A stretch of DNA of 36,670 nucleotides from a virus. The DNA lies in the IMG/VR virus record IMGVR_UViG_3300043399_001128, positions 1 to 36,670 of that record; one strand, 5' to 3'. The translations under genes were made by a program, and so were the position numbers. This document shows, piece by piece, positions 30,010 to 36,670 of the stretch. The notes under the pieces are model-generated. The model did no database searches. It was not told the DNA's origin and worked only from the letters and a program-made list of their open reading frames with translations. Position 1 is the first letter of the stretch. Each line of letters opens with the position of its first letter.

Positions 30010-31129
30010 GAGGGAAATCCGCTATGACATCACCGGCAATGCGGACAAGTTCGGCGAGGCTGCAAAGAAGGCGCAGGAGTACGTCAATCAGCTCAAGGCG
30101 CAGGGACTGGACGCTCTCACGGCCGGCATCTACACGGGCGGGGCCATGGCTCTGGCGACCAAGACGATTGATGCGATCAAGGATGTCGTAAACGAGATCA
30201 GGGATATCGTCGCAAGGGCTGAGAAGCTCAATGTCACAACGGGTGCCGCCATAGATTTGGGGCGTTTCTCCAAGATCACCGGAGTGGATATTGGCTCGCT
30301 CGAATCAGGAGTCCAACAGGCGCGGCGAACAAGGTCAGATGCACTGGCTGGAGATGATCAGGCGGTTCGTGCTTTTGAGTCGATCGGGTTGTCACTTGAG
30401 AAAATCCGCAATCTCAAGCCCGACGAGTTGTTCACAGAGATCCTGTCCGCCGCGAGCAAGGCTGATCTGGACGCCAATCGGTTCTTCAACTTTGCCAAAG
30501 TCATTGGCGAAGACACCGCCAACAAGATTTTGCCGTACGCACAGTCTCCACGCGCAATGAGCGCGGCGAGTGCGGTGATGAGCGCGCGGGACATTATCGG
30601 GAATTCATATCTCCCGTTGGCTCTACTGGCAGATTTGTCTTTGAACGCCGCTCGATACGGCGTCAGACAGCTACGCCAGCCCTTCGAGCCGTTCTCTTCC
30701 TTCGGGATCCAGAACCGCGACCAGACCAACGACGCCGCCGAAGCCAACCGCCAGAAGCTGGCGCTGGTCGCCCGCGCCCAACTGACGACAGAGCAACGAA
30801 TCAACGAGGCGATCGCCGAACGCCTTCGCCTCAGCCGCCTCATCGAGGAGGAGGCCGACCCGCTCAAGCGCCAGAAGCTGATCGCCAACCTCCTCAACGT
30901 CGAAGGGGAGATCGGAGGCCTCGTCACCAAGCGAGGCACCGAACTGGTGTCCTCGCCCACGACCCGGACACAGGATCCGCTGCGCGCCATCGGTGCCGAT
31001 TTCTCCAGCTTCTTCATGCGGCGGGATGAGACCGGGAAACAACAGGTCGACGAACTGCGTCGTCTCCGCAGCACCATTGCAGAGGGGCTGCAACGGGTGG
31101 AGCGGGCCATCAACGAGGAGCAGCCATGA
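30002..31129 (+). CDS. Short tape measure-like protein
   Basis: This is a 375-residue protein from a GTG. The N-terminal region is helical and basic (KREIRYDITGNADKFGEAAKKAQEYVNQLKAQG). A hydrophobic stretch (GIYTGGAMALATKTIDAIKDVV, about 42-63) and a long helical region with IVARAEKLNVTTGAAIDLGRFSKITG follow. The C-terminal ~130 residues are coiled coil (LALVARAQLTTEQRINEAIAERLRLSRLIEEEA, LRRLRSTIAEGLQRVERAINEEQ). Position and form match a tape measure, but it is short. If each residue spans about 0.15 nm, the tail would be around 50-60 nm, which is small for a siphovirus. Confidence 0.6.
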   Translation: MSKREIRYDITGNADKFGEAAKKAQEYVNQLKAQGLDALTAGIYTGGAMALATKTIDAIKDVVNEIRDIVARAEKLNVTTGAAIDLGRFSKITGVDIGSLESGVQQARRTRSDALAGDDQAVRAFESIGLSLEKIRNLKPDELFTEILSAASKADLDANRFFNFAKVIGEDTANKILPYAQSPRAMSAASAVMSARDIIGNSYLPLALLADLSLNAARYGVRQLRQPFEPFSSFGIQNRDQTNDAAEANRQKLALVARAQLTTEQRINEAIAERLRLSRLIEEEADPLKRQKLIANLLNVEGEIGGLVTKRGTELVSSPTTRTQDPLRAIGADFSSFFMRRDETGKQQVDELRRLRSTIAEGLQRVERAINEEQP

Positions 31130-31953
31130 GCCTGGTAGGACCCGAAGGAATCATCACGCAGTCACCGGTGCCGGTCTGGCGTACGGGCGTCGGATGGGCG
31201 TCGGAGTACGCGTTCGAGGGAACGCGTGAGGAGGTCGACGCTGCGGTCGTGCCGTACGCCGGCACCGTGGGTGTCATTGAGATCCGGTACACCGAACTCG
31301 GCGGCACGCTGTGGCGAGGCACCGTGGTGTTTGCGGGCAAGACCCGCGAGGAGGCGCAGGAGCCGCCGAGTCCGGACAGCCTGGTGGAAGTGTCCTGGGC
31401 GTTTCCGCGGAACGATCTCCAACGCGACATCTGGACCCATCCCCGCGTCGAGGCGCAGCTGGCGCGCATGCCGGCCGGGTACCGTGCGCGGTTCCGTGCC
31501 GACGTCGAGGCGTGGATGGCCGGCACGACGACCATCCAGTCACCGACCGGACCCAACCGGCAGATCGAGGAGGTGGAGCTGAGCGCGGAGGCGTTGACCC
31601 AGATCGCCGTGGCGTTTGGTGCCTCGGCGACGGAGATCACGGCCTTCTTCGATGTGCTCACGAAAGGGCAATCGTTTTACATTTTCTCGCGGCGTGTCCT
31701 GCGCCTGCAACGCGTGGGGCCGACCACGGGCCAATGGTGGAAGGCCAACGCGAACACCAACCGCGTGTATCGTCGTGCTCGCCTGATCTCGGAGCTGAGC
31801 CCGCCCGACTGGGTGGCCTTCAAGATGCCGGACGGGTACTGGTTCAAGCACCAGCCCGAGGAGGACCAGAGCGGCACCCGGCTGACCATGGTGCAGGAGT
31901 TCGAGTACTTCGGCGCGGACTACAGCCAGTTCACCTACGGAGCCCCCTTGTGA
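31126..31953 (+). CDS. Distal tail-like protein
   Basis: This 275-residue protein follows the tape measure by ATGA overlap. Beta-rich throughout: VWRTGVGWASEYAFEGTREEVDA near the start, IEIRYTELGGTLWRGTVVFAGKT, then a helical insertion (HPRVEAQLARMPAGYRARFRADVEAWM, about 103-129) and SFYIFSRRVLRLQRVG. The C-terminus is aromatic (FEYFGADYSQFTYGAP). I do not recognise the family. Position after the tape measure and before the large tail-tip gene suggests the distal tail (Dit-like) role. Confidence 0.5.
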   Translation: MSLVGPEGIITQSPVPVWRTGVGWASEYAFEGTREEVDAAVVPYAGTVGVIEIRYTELGGTLWRGTVVFAGKTREEAQEPPSPDSLVEVSWAFPRNDLQRDIWTHPRVEAQLARMPAGYRARFRADVEAWMAGTTTIQSPTGPNRQIEEVELSAEALTQIAVAFGASATEITAFFDVLTKGQSFYIFSRRVLRLQRVGPTTGQWWKANANTNRVYRRARLISELSPPDWVAFKMPDGYWFKHQPEEDQSGTRLTMVQEFEYFGADYSQFTYGAPL

Positions 31954-32114
31954 AATTTTCCAAACGCATCCGCGAATTGCAAAAGGTTGCCCGGCGGATC
32001 CGGCCCGGATCCGTGCCGGATGCGCTGGTGGATGTCACCACCGGCGGGACGTTTGTCCGGCCCACGGCTCGTCGCGTGCGCGGTGCTGTCGGCGGGCCGG
32101 CACGATGGATGTGA
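31950..32114 (+). CDS. Very small basic protein in the tail block
   Basis: This is a 54-residue, strongly basic protein from a GTG overlapping the previous stop (GTGA). It begins MKFSKRIRELQKVARRIRPG, with a Val/Thr-rich middle (DALVDVTTGGTFVRPTARRVRG). Real because of the overlap and its place in a closely packed block; function unknown. Confidence 0.5.
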   Translation: MKFSKRIRELQKVARRIRPGSVPDALVDVTTGGTFVRPTARRVRGAVGGPARWM

Positions 32115-32141
32115 GAGCAAAACACTGACCCCACCTAGACC

Positions 32142-32570
32142 ATGCCAAACACGGTTACAATTCACGCCGAGCTTCTCCTCGCGGGGGACCTCGGCAACGT
32201 CGGAGCCTTCGGCGCGGAGTCGATCTCGGTCAATGCCGAGGCTGCGCTCAACGGAGATTTCAAGGTCGGCACTCAGGCGGTCACGACAACCGCCACGGCG
32301 ATCGACACGGGTGCCGTGGACGTCACGAAACCGTACGCGGTGTACGTGGTCAACGTCACCGCCGCTGGGGCCACGAATCACGTCCGCGCGATGCTCCACG
32401 ACGGCACCAACAGCATTGAGGGCGGACGGCTGTTTCCGGCCGGCGTTGGGCGCTACGTCACCGTCATGCCGCCGCAGGTCAGCGGTTGGCCGAAGCTGCG
32501 ATTGCAGACTGACAGCGGCACGGCGACCTGTTCCGTCAAGGTGATCGAGTTCGGCCAGCCCGGCACCTGA
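32142..32570 (+). CDS. Small beta-rich tail-associated protein
   Basis: This is a 142-residue, all-beta, Thr/Val/Ala-rich protein: TVTIHAELLLAGDLGNVGAFGAESISVNAEAAL, KPYAVYVVNVTAAGATNHVRAMLHDGTNS, then YVTVMPPQVSGWPKLRLQTDSG. It lies 2 bp before the tail-tip gene. Small domains like this cap or decorate tail tips, and it may be an outer collar or lectin-like protein. No family recognised. Confidence 0.5.
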   Translation: MPNTVTIHAELLLAGDLGNVGAFGAESISVNAEAALNGDFKVGTQAVTTTATAIDTGAVDVTKPYAVYVVNVTAAGATNHVRAMLHDGTNSIEGGRLFPAGVGRYVTVMPPQVSGWPKLRLQTDSGTATCSVKVIEFGQPGT

Positions 32571-32572
32571 CC

Positions 32573-35500
32573 ATGCCTGTCGAGTTCCACCGCGTGGAGG
32601 AGGTGGAGCCTGGGCAACGGGTCTCGTCGCGGAACATGCGCCAGCTCGCGGGCGCGATCCGCGAGCGGGCGTTGTCCGGTCTCGGCGATGTGGCGTGGCG
32701 GTACGTCTGGTGGTGGACGGCGATCGCCCGCCAGATCCGCATGCCGGATCAGACCCAGACCATTTGGCCGCCGCAGGGAGAATGGTTGCAGGGCCTCCAC
32801 CTCCTGAAGCCAGAGGAGTCATGGCCCACCGCAGGCCCGGGCGAGCCCAACGGGATCAATCAGGCCACGACGCTGGGGAGCTACGTGTTCGGCCTCGGGG
32901 ATGTGGATGCCGAGGATGTGCGCCTCACGGATCCGCTGGTTGGTGGCGTGCCGTTGGACGGGGCCGAAACCCCGGCGGAGATCTGGGAGCTGGGCAAGCG
33001 GCAGCGCGGTGCGTACGACGCTGCCACGGGCGCCCTTGGCGCGCCCGCGTTCGAAGCCGGGATCTCTCACTACGGACTCATCCAAGCACCGTCCTCGGTC
33101 CACGGTCAGAGCTACGGCGGATGGTTCCCGACGCCGACCGAGAACGGGGATTGCCTGGACGGGACAACGGAGCGGCCGCCTACCGTCGATCTGGAGATCA
33201 AGTTCACGCGATTGTCGGATGGTTTTGTCCGCACGTATCCCGGGACGTGCCCGGAGAATCCGGATGACGTGGCCCGCGTCCTGCCCGGTGCGCTGGGGTA
33301 CTACGTCATCCTCTACAGCGGCCAGGTGGATTACCTCCCGCGCAGCCAATGGATCGAGGGGCCGTACAGCGGCGGACGACGGTTGTCGCGGGCGGAGGGT
33401 GGGCATCTGCCACGCATCCTGAACCGGTTCGCCGGCGAGTTCCGTGGCAACGTGGAGCGGCACCAGAAGGAGAAGGACGGTCTGTTGCCGCCGCTGGGCA
33501 AAGCCTTCGATGTGCGATCGTTTTTCCTGCGCCAATACCTGCTGGCGCCGGCGCGTGGGAGACAGCTGAGCAAGGAGTCCGTCGTGGCCAATTATCCCCG
33601 CGTGTCCATCGCGGGATCGACCTCTGCCGCGCCCGGGACTCGCGTGGGTGCGGTGCAGACGGCGGCAAGTGGTTTCGTGTGGTCGGCGTTCCTCGTCCGT
33701 ACCACGGGCCTCCAGACTTCCACGCGGGTGCAGCTACGCCAGGGAACCACCGTCGTCGGTGAGACGGTCGTGACGCCGGCCGCACCCGATGCCATTTGCG
33801 TCCTGCCTGCGGCGATCGGCGGGGCCGTGCAGTTCGTGTTGACCGATGGGACTCGGTTCTTGCCCAGCATCGGACGCCTCTCGATCGAGCTCGCCGAGCT
33901 CTGGGAGTACAAGCCCCTCACCCACGATCTGATGACCGTCCTGCGCCTCGCCGGTGCGCGGGAGTCGGATGCCCAATTCACCGACGGGTCAGGCCTCACC
34001 GAGGAGGACGCCCGCGCCCTGTGGCGGGGGTATGCCGCCAATGCCTGCATCGTGCGCTCCAGGAGCGACGGGGAGTTGCCCGGGAGCGAGGCGGCGATCG
34101 GCACCAATGCGGTGTACGATCTGGCCCGCCGCTGGGCCCAGACGGTGCGCTCGATCCCGCAACACAACCTTGCGGGGTATTCGGTCGAGAATGGGGACTC
34201 GGTCCTGTGGCTCGATCCGGTGTCCACGAGCAGGGTCGGCGGCCGCGCTCCGGATCTGCTGGAGGGCATCACGGGTCAGATCCGGGACAAGGCTCTGCCC
34301 AACGGTTGGAGCAACCGATGGTGCGTCGTCATCGAGTCGTTCCGGTACCAGAATTTCGGGAACTCCATCTGGAGCGAGGGCAACCTCGCGGATCAGGTGG
34401 CGTTCAGCGATCGGTGTGTCCATTGGACGCCGATCCTGCCGGCCCTGCCGGCGCACCTCCAAAGGCAGTTCAACGGGGGCACCGATTTCTCGGCCCGTCG
34501 GTCGTACGCGCCCGAGGTGGCGAGCGGGTACAGGTACGCCACCGGGGTCAACGCTACGGCCGGCGAGGCTCACTACAGGAGCTGCCCGATTTACAAGCCT
34601 CCGACCGAGATCCGGAGTGCCACCGCCGTCACCGTGGACGGGCGTCGATTGGTCAAGGTCGTGCTCAAGGGCCGGATCCATCATCACCATAGTCTGGCCC
34701 CGGCCGAAATCGGCCGCGACGTCAGCGGCTGGGATAGCGCTGCGCTCACCGCAGAGGCTGCCGATTATCGCAGCGATGAGAGCGCCATTCGCGAGTACCT
34801 GATGCGGCTGGATGACCCCTCCCGGCAGTGCGAGCACACCGGGCCCGGGAATGCGGCCGCGAACAGCGACATTCTCCTGGGCACGGACGTGCCTTGGGGA
34901 GCCTGCGTTCCGCGCATTTATCTGGTCCAGTTGCCCGGGGATCCGTACGAGGATGGAAACTCGGATCCAGACGATGACGACACGGTCCTCACGCACGAGG
35001 AGATGAGCCAGATCGAGCTGTGGCTGCGGGTCGCCAGCGAGGGCTGCGTGGACGGTCAGGCGACAAGCACGTACGGGTGCGAAATCGGCATCGATTTTGT
35101 CTTCGATTTCCGCTGGGAAAACCTCTGCTTTCAGGTCCTCGGCACGCCGTGGGTGACCACCCTGCCGACAGCCACAACCAAGGGGATCAAGAGCGGTGAA
35201 ATCCGAGCCGATGGACCCCAAGGATTTGGGCCGTTGCCGACCTGTTTGCCGACGGCCCAAGGGTTCAGCCAGCTCGCCAAACTGGCCAACGCGCTGAGGG
35301 ATTATCGGGTGACTCTCCCTTGGCAATTTCAGGTCAACTTTTTGCAGGGTGAAGTGACCCGTTCCGTGGGTGACGTGACGGGCAGCACGGGAGCCGTGGT
35401 CAACTGCCCGGGCGGATACAATCCGGGGTTCGTCTGGCAGGGTAACGCGGGCAATCCGGGAGTGGCCGAGGTCAGCGGATTTATCGACGCCGAGACGGCA

Positions 35501-36010
35501 TCGAGCCTGTACCAGCCGGGCTTCGGCGAGAGCGCCGGAGCGTACATGTGCGACGGTGCCAATTTCGTCGTTGCTGCCCTCCGGACAGATCAGGACTACC
35601 GGTACGCATTTGTCGATCCGGATGCCATCTACGCCATCCCCGCCGCTTGGCGTGATCAGCTGAGCACCGCAGGCCGGTTGCTGGCCGTTCAGACCACCAC
35701 CACGGCACGCGTTCGGGCCATCGTCGGATCCGCCACGCCCACCCAGTGCAACGGCAACGCTCCCTGGGACGCCAACGGGGCCGACATTCAGTGGGTCCTC
35801 GACAGCCAGGAGACCGTCGAGTGCAACTTTTTCCCGGCCACCGGGCGGGTCTCCGCGCCCCCCCTCGGAACGGTCACCATTCCAGGGGCCAACGGCACCC
35901 CGATCTGCACCGGGATCACGGAGGCCACCGCGACCTCGATCCGGGTGCTGGATCCGATCGCCACCGACGCCATCGTTTTCCGGGTTCCCCTGATCGATCC
36001 CCTCCCATGA
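32573..36010 (+). CDS. Large tail-tip / host-recognition protein
   Basis: This 1145-residue protein is the largest gene and the last of the tail block. N-terminal region with FHRVEEVEPGQRVSSRNMRQLAGAIRERALS, then a Trp-rich segment (WRYVWWWTAIARQI). The middle contains TVDLEIKFTRLSDGFVRTYPGT, two or more beta domains and the sequence GRIHHHHSL. Several Cys pairs occur (for example RQCEHTG, WGACVPR, EGCVDG, YGCEIG, FPLPTC-type spots), unusual for a tail tip and perhaps disulphide-stabilised. No transmembrane segment or signal peptide. The position of the longest gene after tape measure and distal-tail proteins is that of the central fibre or tip that contacts the host. Family not recognised. 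Confidence 0.6.
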   Translation: MPVEFHRVEEVEPGQRVSSRNMRQLAGAIRERALSGLGDVAWRYVWWWTAIARQIRMPDQTQTIWPPQGEWLQGLHLLKPEESWPTAGPGEPNGINQATTLGSYVFGLGDVDAEDVRLTDPLVGGVPLDGAETPAEIWELGKRQRGAYDAATGALGAPAFEAGISHYGLIQAPSSVHGQSYGGWFPTPTENGDCLDGTTERPPTVDLEIKFTRLSDGFVRTYPGTCPENPDDVARVLPGALGYYVILYSGQVDYLPRSQWIEGPYSGGRRLSRAEGGHLPRILNRFAGEFRGNVERHQKEKDGLLPPLGKAFDVRSFFLRQYLLAPARGRQLSKESVVANYPRVSIAGSTSAAPGTRVGAVQTAASGFVWSAFLVRTTGLQTSTRVQLRQGTTVVGETVVTPAAPDAICVLPAAIGGAVQFVLTDGTRFLPSIGRLSIELAELWEYKPLTHDLMTVLRLAGARESDAQFTDGSGLTEEDARALWRGYAANACIVRSRSDGELPGSEAAIGTNAVYDLARRWAQTVRSIPQHNLAGYSVENGDSVLWLDPVSTSRVGGRAPDLLEGITGQIRDKALPNGWSNRWCVVIESFRYQNFGNSIWSEGNLADQVAFSDRCVHWTPILPALPAHLQRQFNGGTDFSARRSYAPEVASGYRYATGVNATAGEAHYRSCPIYKPPTEIRSATAVTVDGRRLVKVVLKGRIHHHHSLAPAEIGRDVSGWDSAALTAEAADYRSDESAIREYLMRLDDPSRQCEHTGPGNAAANSDILLGTDVPWGACVPRIYLVQLPGDPYEDGNSDPDDDDTVLTHEEMSQIELWLRVASEGCVDGQATSTYGCEIGIDFVFDFRWENLCFQVLGTPWVTTLPTATTKGIKSGEIRADGPQGFGPLPTCLPTAQGFSQLAKLANALRDYRVTLPWQFQVNFLQGEVTRSVGDVTGSTGAVVNCPGGYNPGFVWQGNAGNPGVAEVSGFIDAETASSLYQPGFGESAGAYMCDGANFVVAALRTDQDYRYAFVDPDAIYAIPAAWRDQLSTAGRLLAVQTTTTARVRAIVGSATPTQCNGNAPWDANGADIQWVLDSQETVECNFFPATGRVSAPPLGTVTIPGANGTPICTGITEATATSIRVLDPIATDAIVFRVPLIDPLP

Positions 36011-36246
36011 TCCACGTGTTCCGAGTCACGCGTCAGGGCCGCCCCCGGGAGCCCCGTGCCAAGGCCGCCACAGGGCTCCAGGGCATCCCCACGGAGGCCC
36101 AGTGTCGGGCCTGTCCGCACGCCCACGCCCTGGACTCCGGCCGGATCCGCTGCACCCACCCCGGCAAGGGGTGTCCCCGGTGCGCCTCCAGGATCGATCC
36201 GTGGACCCATCATCGACCCTGTCCAGTCCACCCCGCCACCCCATGA
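36007..36246 (+). CDS. Small Cys/His-rich protein (zinc binding likely)
   Basis: This is a 79-residue protein overlapping the tail-tip stop (ATGA). The middle has CRACPHAH (about 33-40), RIRCTHPGKGCPRC (about 46-59) and HHRPCPVH near the end, giving six to seven Cys and several His. Two compact zinc sites are probable. The N-terminus is basic. Function unknown; a rightmost small gene of this kind could be a mom-like accessory or a host-interaction protein, though no similarity to Mom is seen. Confidence 0.6.
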   Translation: MIHVFRVTRQGRPREPRAKAATGLQGIPTEAQCRACPHAHALDSGRIRCTHPGKGCPRCASRIDPWTHHRPCPVHPATP

Positions 36247-36425
36247 GAACCGCCGTCGTCGCCTGCTACGCCAGCCCCAACACCGTCATGGTGTTCCCCC
36301 TCCTCAATGTGTCAGCTGCCGCCGGAGGCCACGATCAGGCTCCGCCAGGCACGGACGAGGACGAGTTCTGGGTGATCGAACTGGGCTGGCTGGCGTGGGG
36401 TGTCGAGCTATGGTGGCCCCGCTGA
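36243..36425 (+). CDS. Very small protein at the right end
   Basis: This 60-residue protein overlaps the previous stop by ATGA. The sequence opens MRTAVVACYASPNTVMVFPLL and ends with a Trp-rich acidic tail (DEDEFWVIELGWLAWGVELWWP). No full transmembrane segment is convincing, although the first half is hydrophobic. Unrecognised. It is the last gene before the right end. Confidence 0.45.
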   Translation: MRTAVVACYASPNTVMVFPLLNVSAAAGGHDQAPPGTDEDEFWVIELGWLAWGVELWWPR

Positions 36426-36485
36426 TGCAGCGCCCGTGCAGGAGCCATGCAACGAGCCTGCAGGAGGGCTGAGAGGAAAGGCGGT

Positions 36486-36509
36486 CGAAGCCGGGTTTGT
36501 CTCAAAGTA
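36486..36509 (-). repeat. Putative transposase-binding site R2
   Basis: On the minus strand TACTTTGAGACAAACCCGG (36509-36491) carries the TTTGAGACAA core, and the ATTGCAAT palindrome precedes it. Compared with L3 the 24-base unit differs in three positions. It is adjacent to the terminal site, as R1 and R2 are in Mu. Confidence 0.7.
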
Positions 36510-36518
36510 TTGCAATTT

Positions 36519-36537
36519 TATCTCAAACCCCGCGCCA
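36519..36537 (-). repeat. Right phage terminus and first transposase site (R1)
   Basis: The minus strand from 36537 reads TGGCGCGGGGTTTGAGATA, an inverted match to the left end at 112. The phage therefore ends at or very near 36537. Confidence 0.75.
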
Positions 36538-36670
36538 TTTTACACCCCAGCTTCGAAATCCAGCCCCACTTCAATCCCTTCTTGAACTCCAGCACGCCCG
36601 GAGCCACCAGCCCGCCGTCCCGCGTGAACCGCAACCGTTCGTCCACCGGGTTCATCTGCAACATCTCCAT
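36538..36670 (-). pseudogene. Right flank: 5' part of a host gene cut by the phage
   Basis: On the minus strand an open frame enters from 36670 (MEMLQMNPVDERLRFTRDGG, continuing LVAPGVLEFKKGLKWGWIS). It stays open up to the phage end, so the gene is interrupted there. Amino-acid usage is normal for a real protein. The left flank does not continue it in a recognisable way. Start could be 36670, 36664 or 36655. Host family not recognised. Confidence 0.45.

Noticed and set aside
33989-35326. Minus-strand open frame of 445 codons inside the tail-tip gene
   Set aside because: It is a high-GC shadow of the 1145-residue gene; no start context and no recognisable fold.
36007-36246. Mom-type DNA-modification gene at the right end
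   Set aside because: The protein is 79 residues and Cys/His-rich with no acetyltransferase-like fold; only the position resembles Mu mom.
107-36542. Target-site duplication at the phage ends
   Set aside because: AGTCT on the left and TTTTA on the right do not match, even allowing a one-base shift of the ends.
1-36670. tRNA or rRNA genes
   Set aside because: No cloverleaf-like CCA-ended segment or rRNA-like stretch was noticed on either strand; I could not run a covariance search.

Overview
The window holds what looks like a complete transposable (Mu-like) bacteriophage of about 36.4 kb, running from position 112 to position 36537, with about 0.1 kb of non-phage DNA on each side. The evidence is a DDE-type transposase with an adjacent AAA+ target-DNA activator (A/B pair), a Gam-type end-binding protein, Mu-type packaging and head genes (DUF2730-like, DUF3486-like, terminase, DUF935 portal, I-type protease), and matching inverted ends. 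Both ends begin TGGCGC and carry several copies of a TTTGAGACAA site, as expected of transposase binding sites. The two flanks do not resemble each other and no target-site duplication is visible. This suits packaged or replicating phage DNA, in which each end is joined to a different host sequence, better than a settled prophage. The DNA is GC-rich. The host is probably Gram-negative, since there is an outer-membrane-type lipoprotein in the lysis block and a Sec signal peptide on the spike. Verrucomicrobiota or a neighbouring phylum is my impression only; the sequence does not prove it.

Layout. A divergent control region lies at about 13.64-13.71 kb, between a small leftward DNA-binding protein and a rightward XRE-type repressor, with three operator-like repeats between them. 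Leftward from it runs one tightly packed operon of about 12 kb with mostly ATGA or TGATG junctions. It carries eight small regulatory or unknown genes, a 303-residue protein, transposase A, activator B, a membrane protein and Gam. It then unexpectedly carries a tail-fibre pair (anchor-like protein plus collagen-like fibre) with a fibre-adjacent protein, followed by a DnaA-domain-IV-like protein, a GemA-like protein, small genes, a C5-cytosine methyltransferase and a protein ending in QLDLF, a sliding-clamp-binding signature. Three further small genes at the left tip have their own promoter. The operon ends in an intrinsic terminator that overlaps a transposase-binding site.

Rightward from the control region come a membrane zinc-ribbon protein and a lysis-type block with overlapping frames. 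Packaging and head genes follow (terminase, portal, protease/scaffold, decoration protein, major capsid, DUF1320-like adaptor). Next are a 220-residue repeat protein, a 978-residue beta-helix spike with a Sec signal peptide, an F-like head protein, a G-like protein, a siphovirus-type tail block with a short tape measure, and a 1145-residue tail-tip protein. Two small proteins sit before the right end. Mu-type head and transposition genes with what looks like a non-contractile tail recall B3/D3112-type transposable siphophages.

The most interesting observation is a dyad element, GATAGCGCCCGGCGCAGTGC and a diverged copy. It occurs just before the lysis block, before the protease gene and before the tail block, the same three places where phage Mu has its activator-dependent late promoters Plys, PI and PP. 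Other points worth a second look are the D-E-E arrangement of the transposase active site, the clamp-binding tail of the 176-residue protein, the fibre genes inside the transposition operon, the exported beta-helix protein inside the head genes, and a terminator hairpin shared between the left end and the coding sequence of the gene before the transposase.
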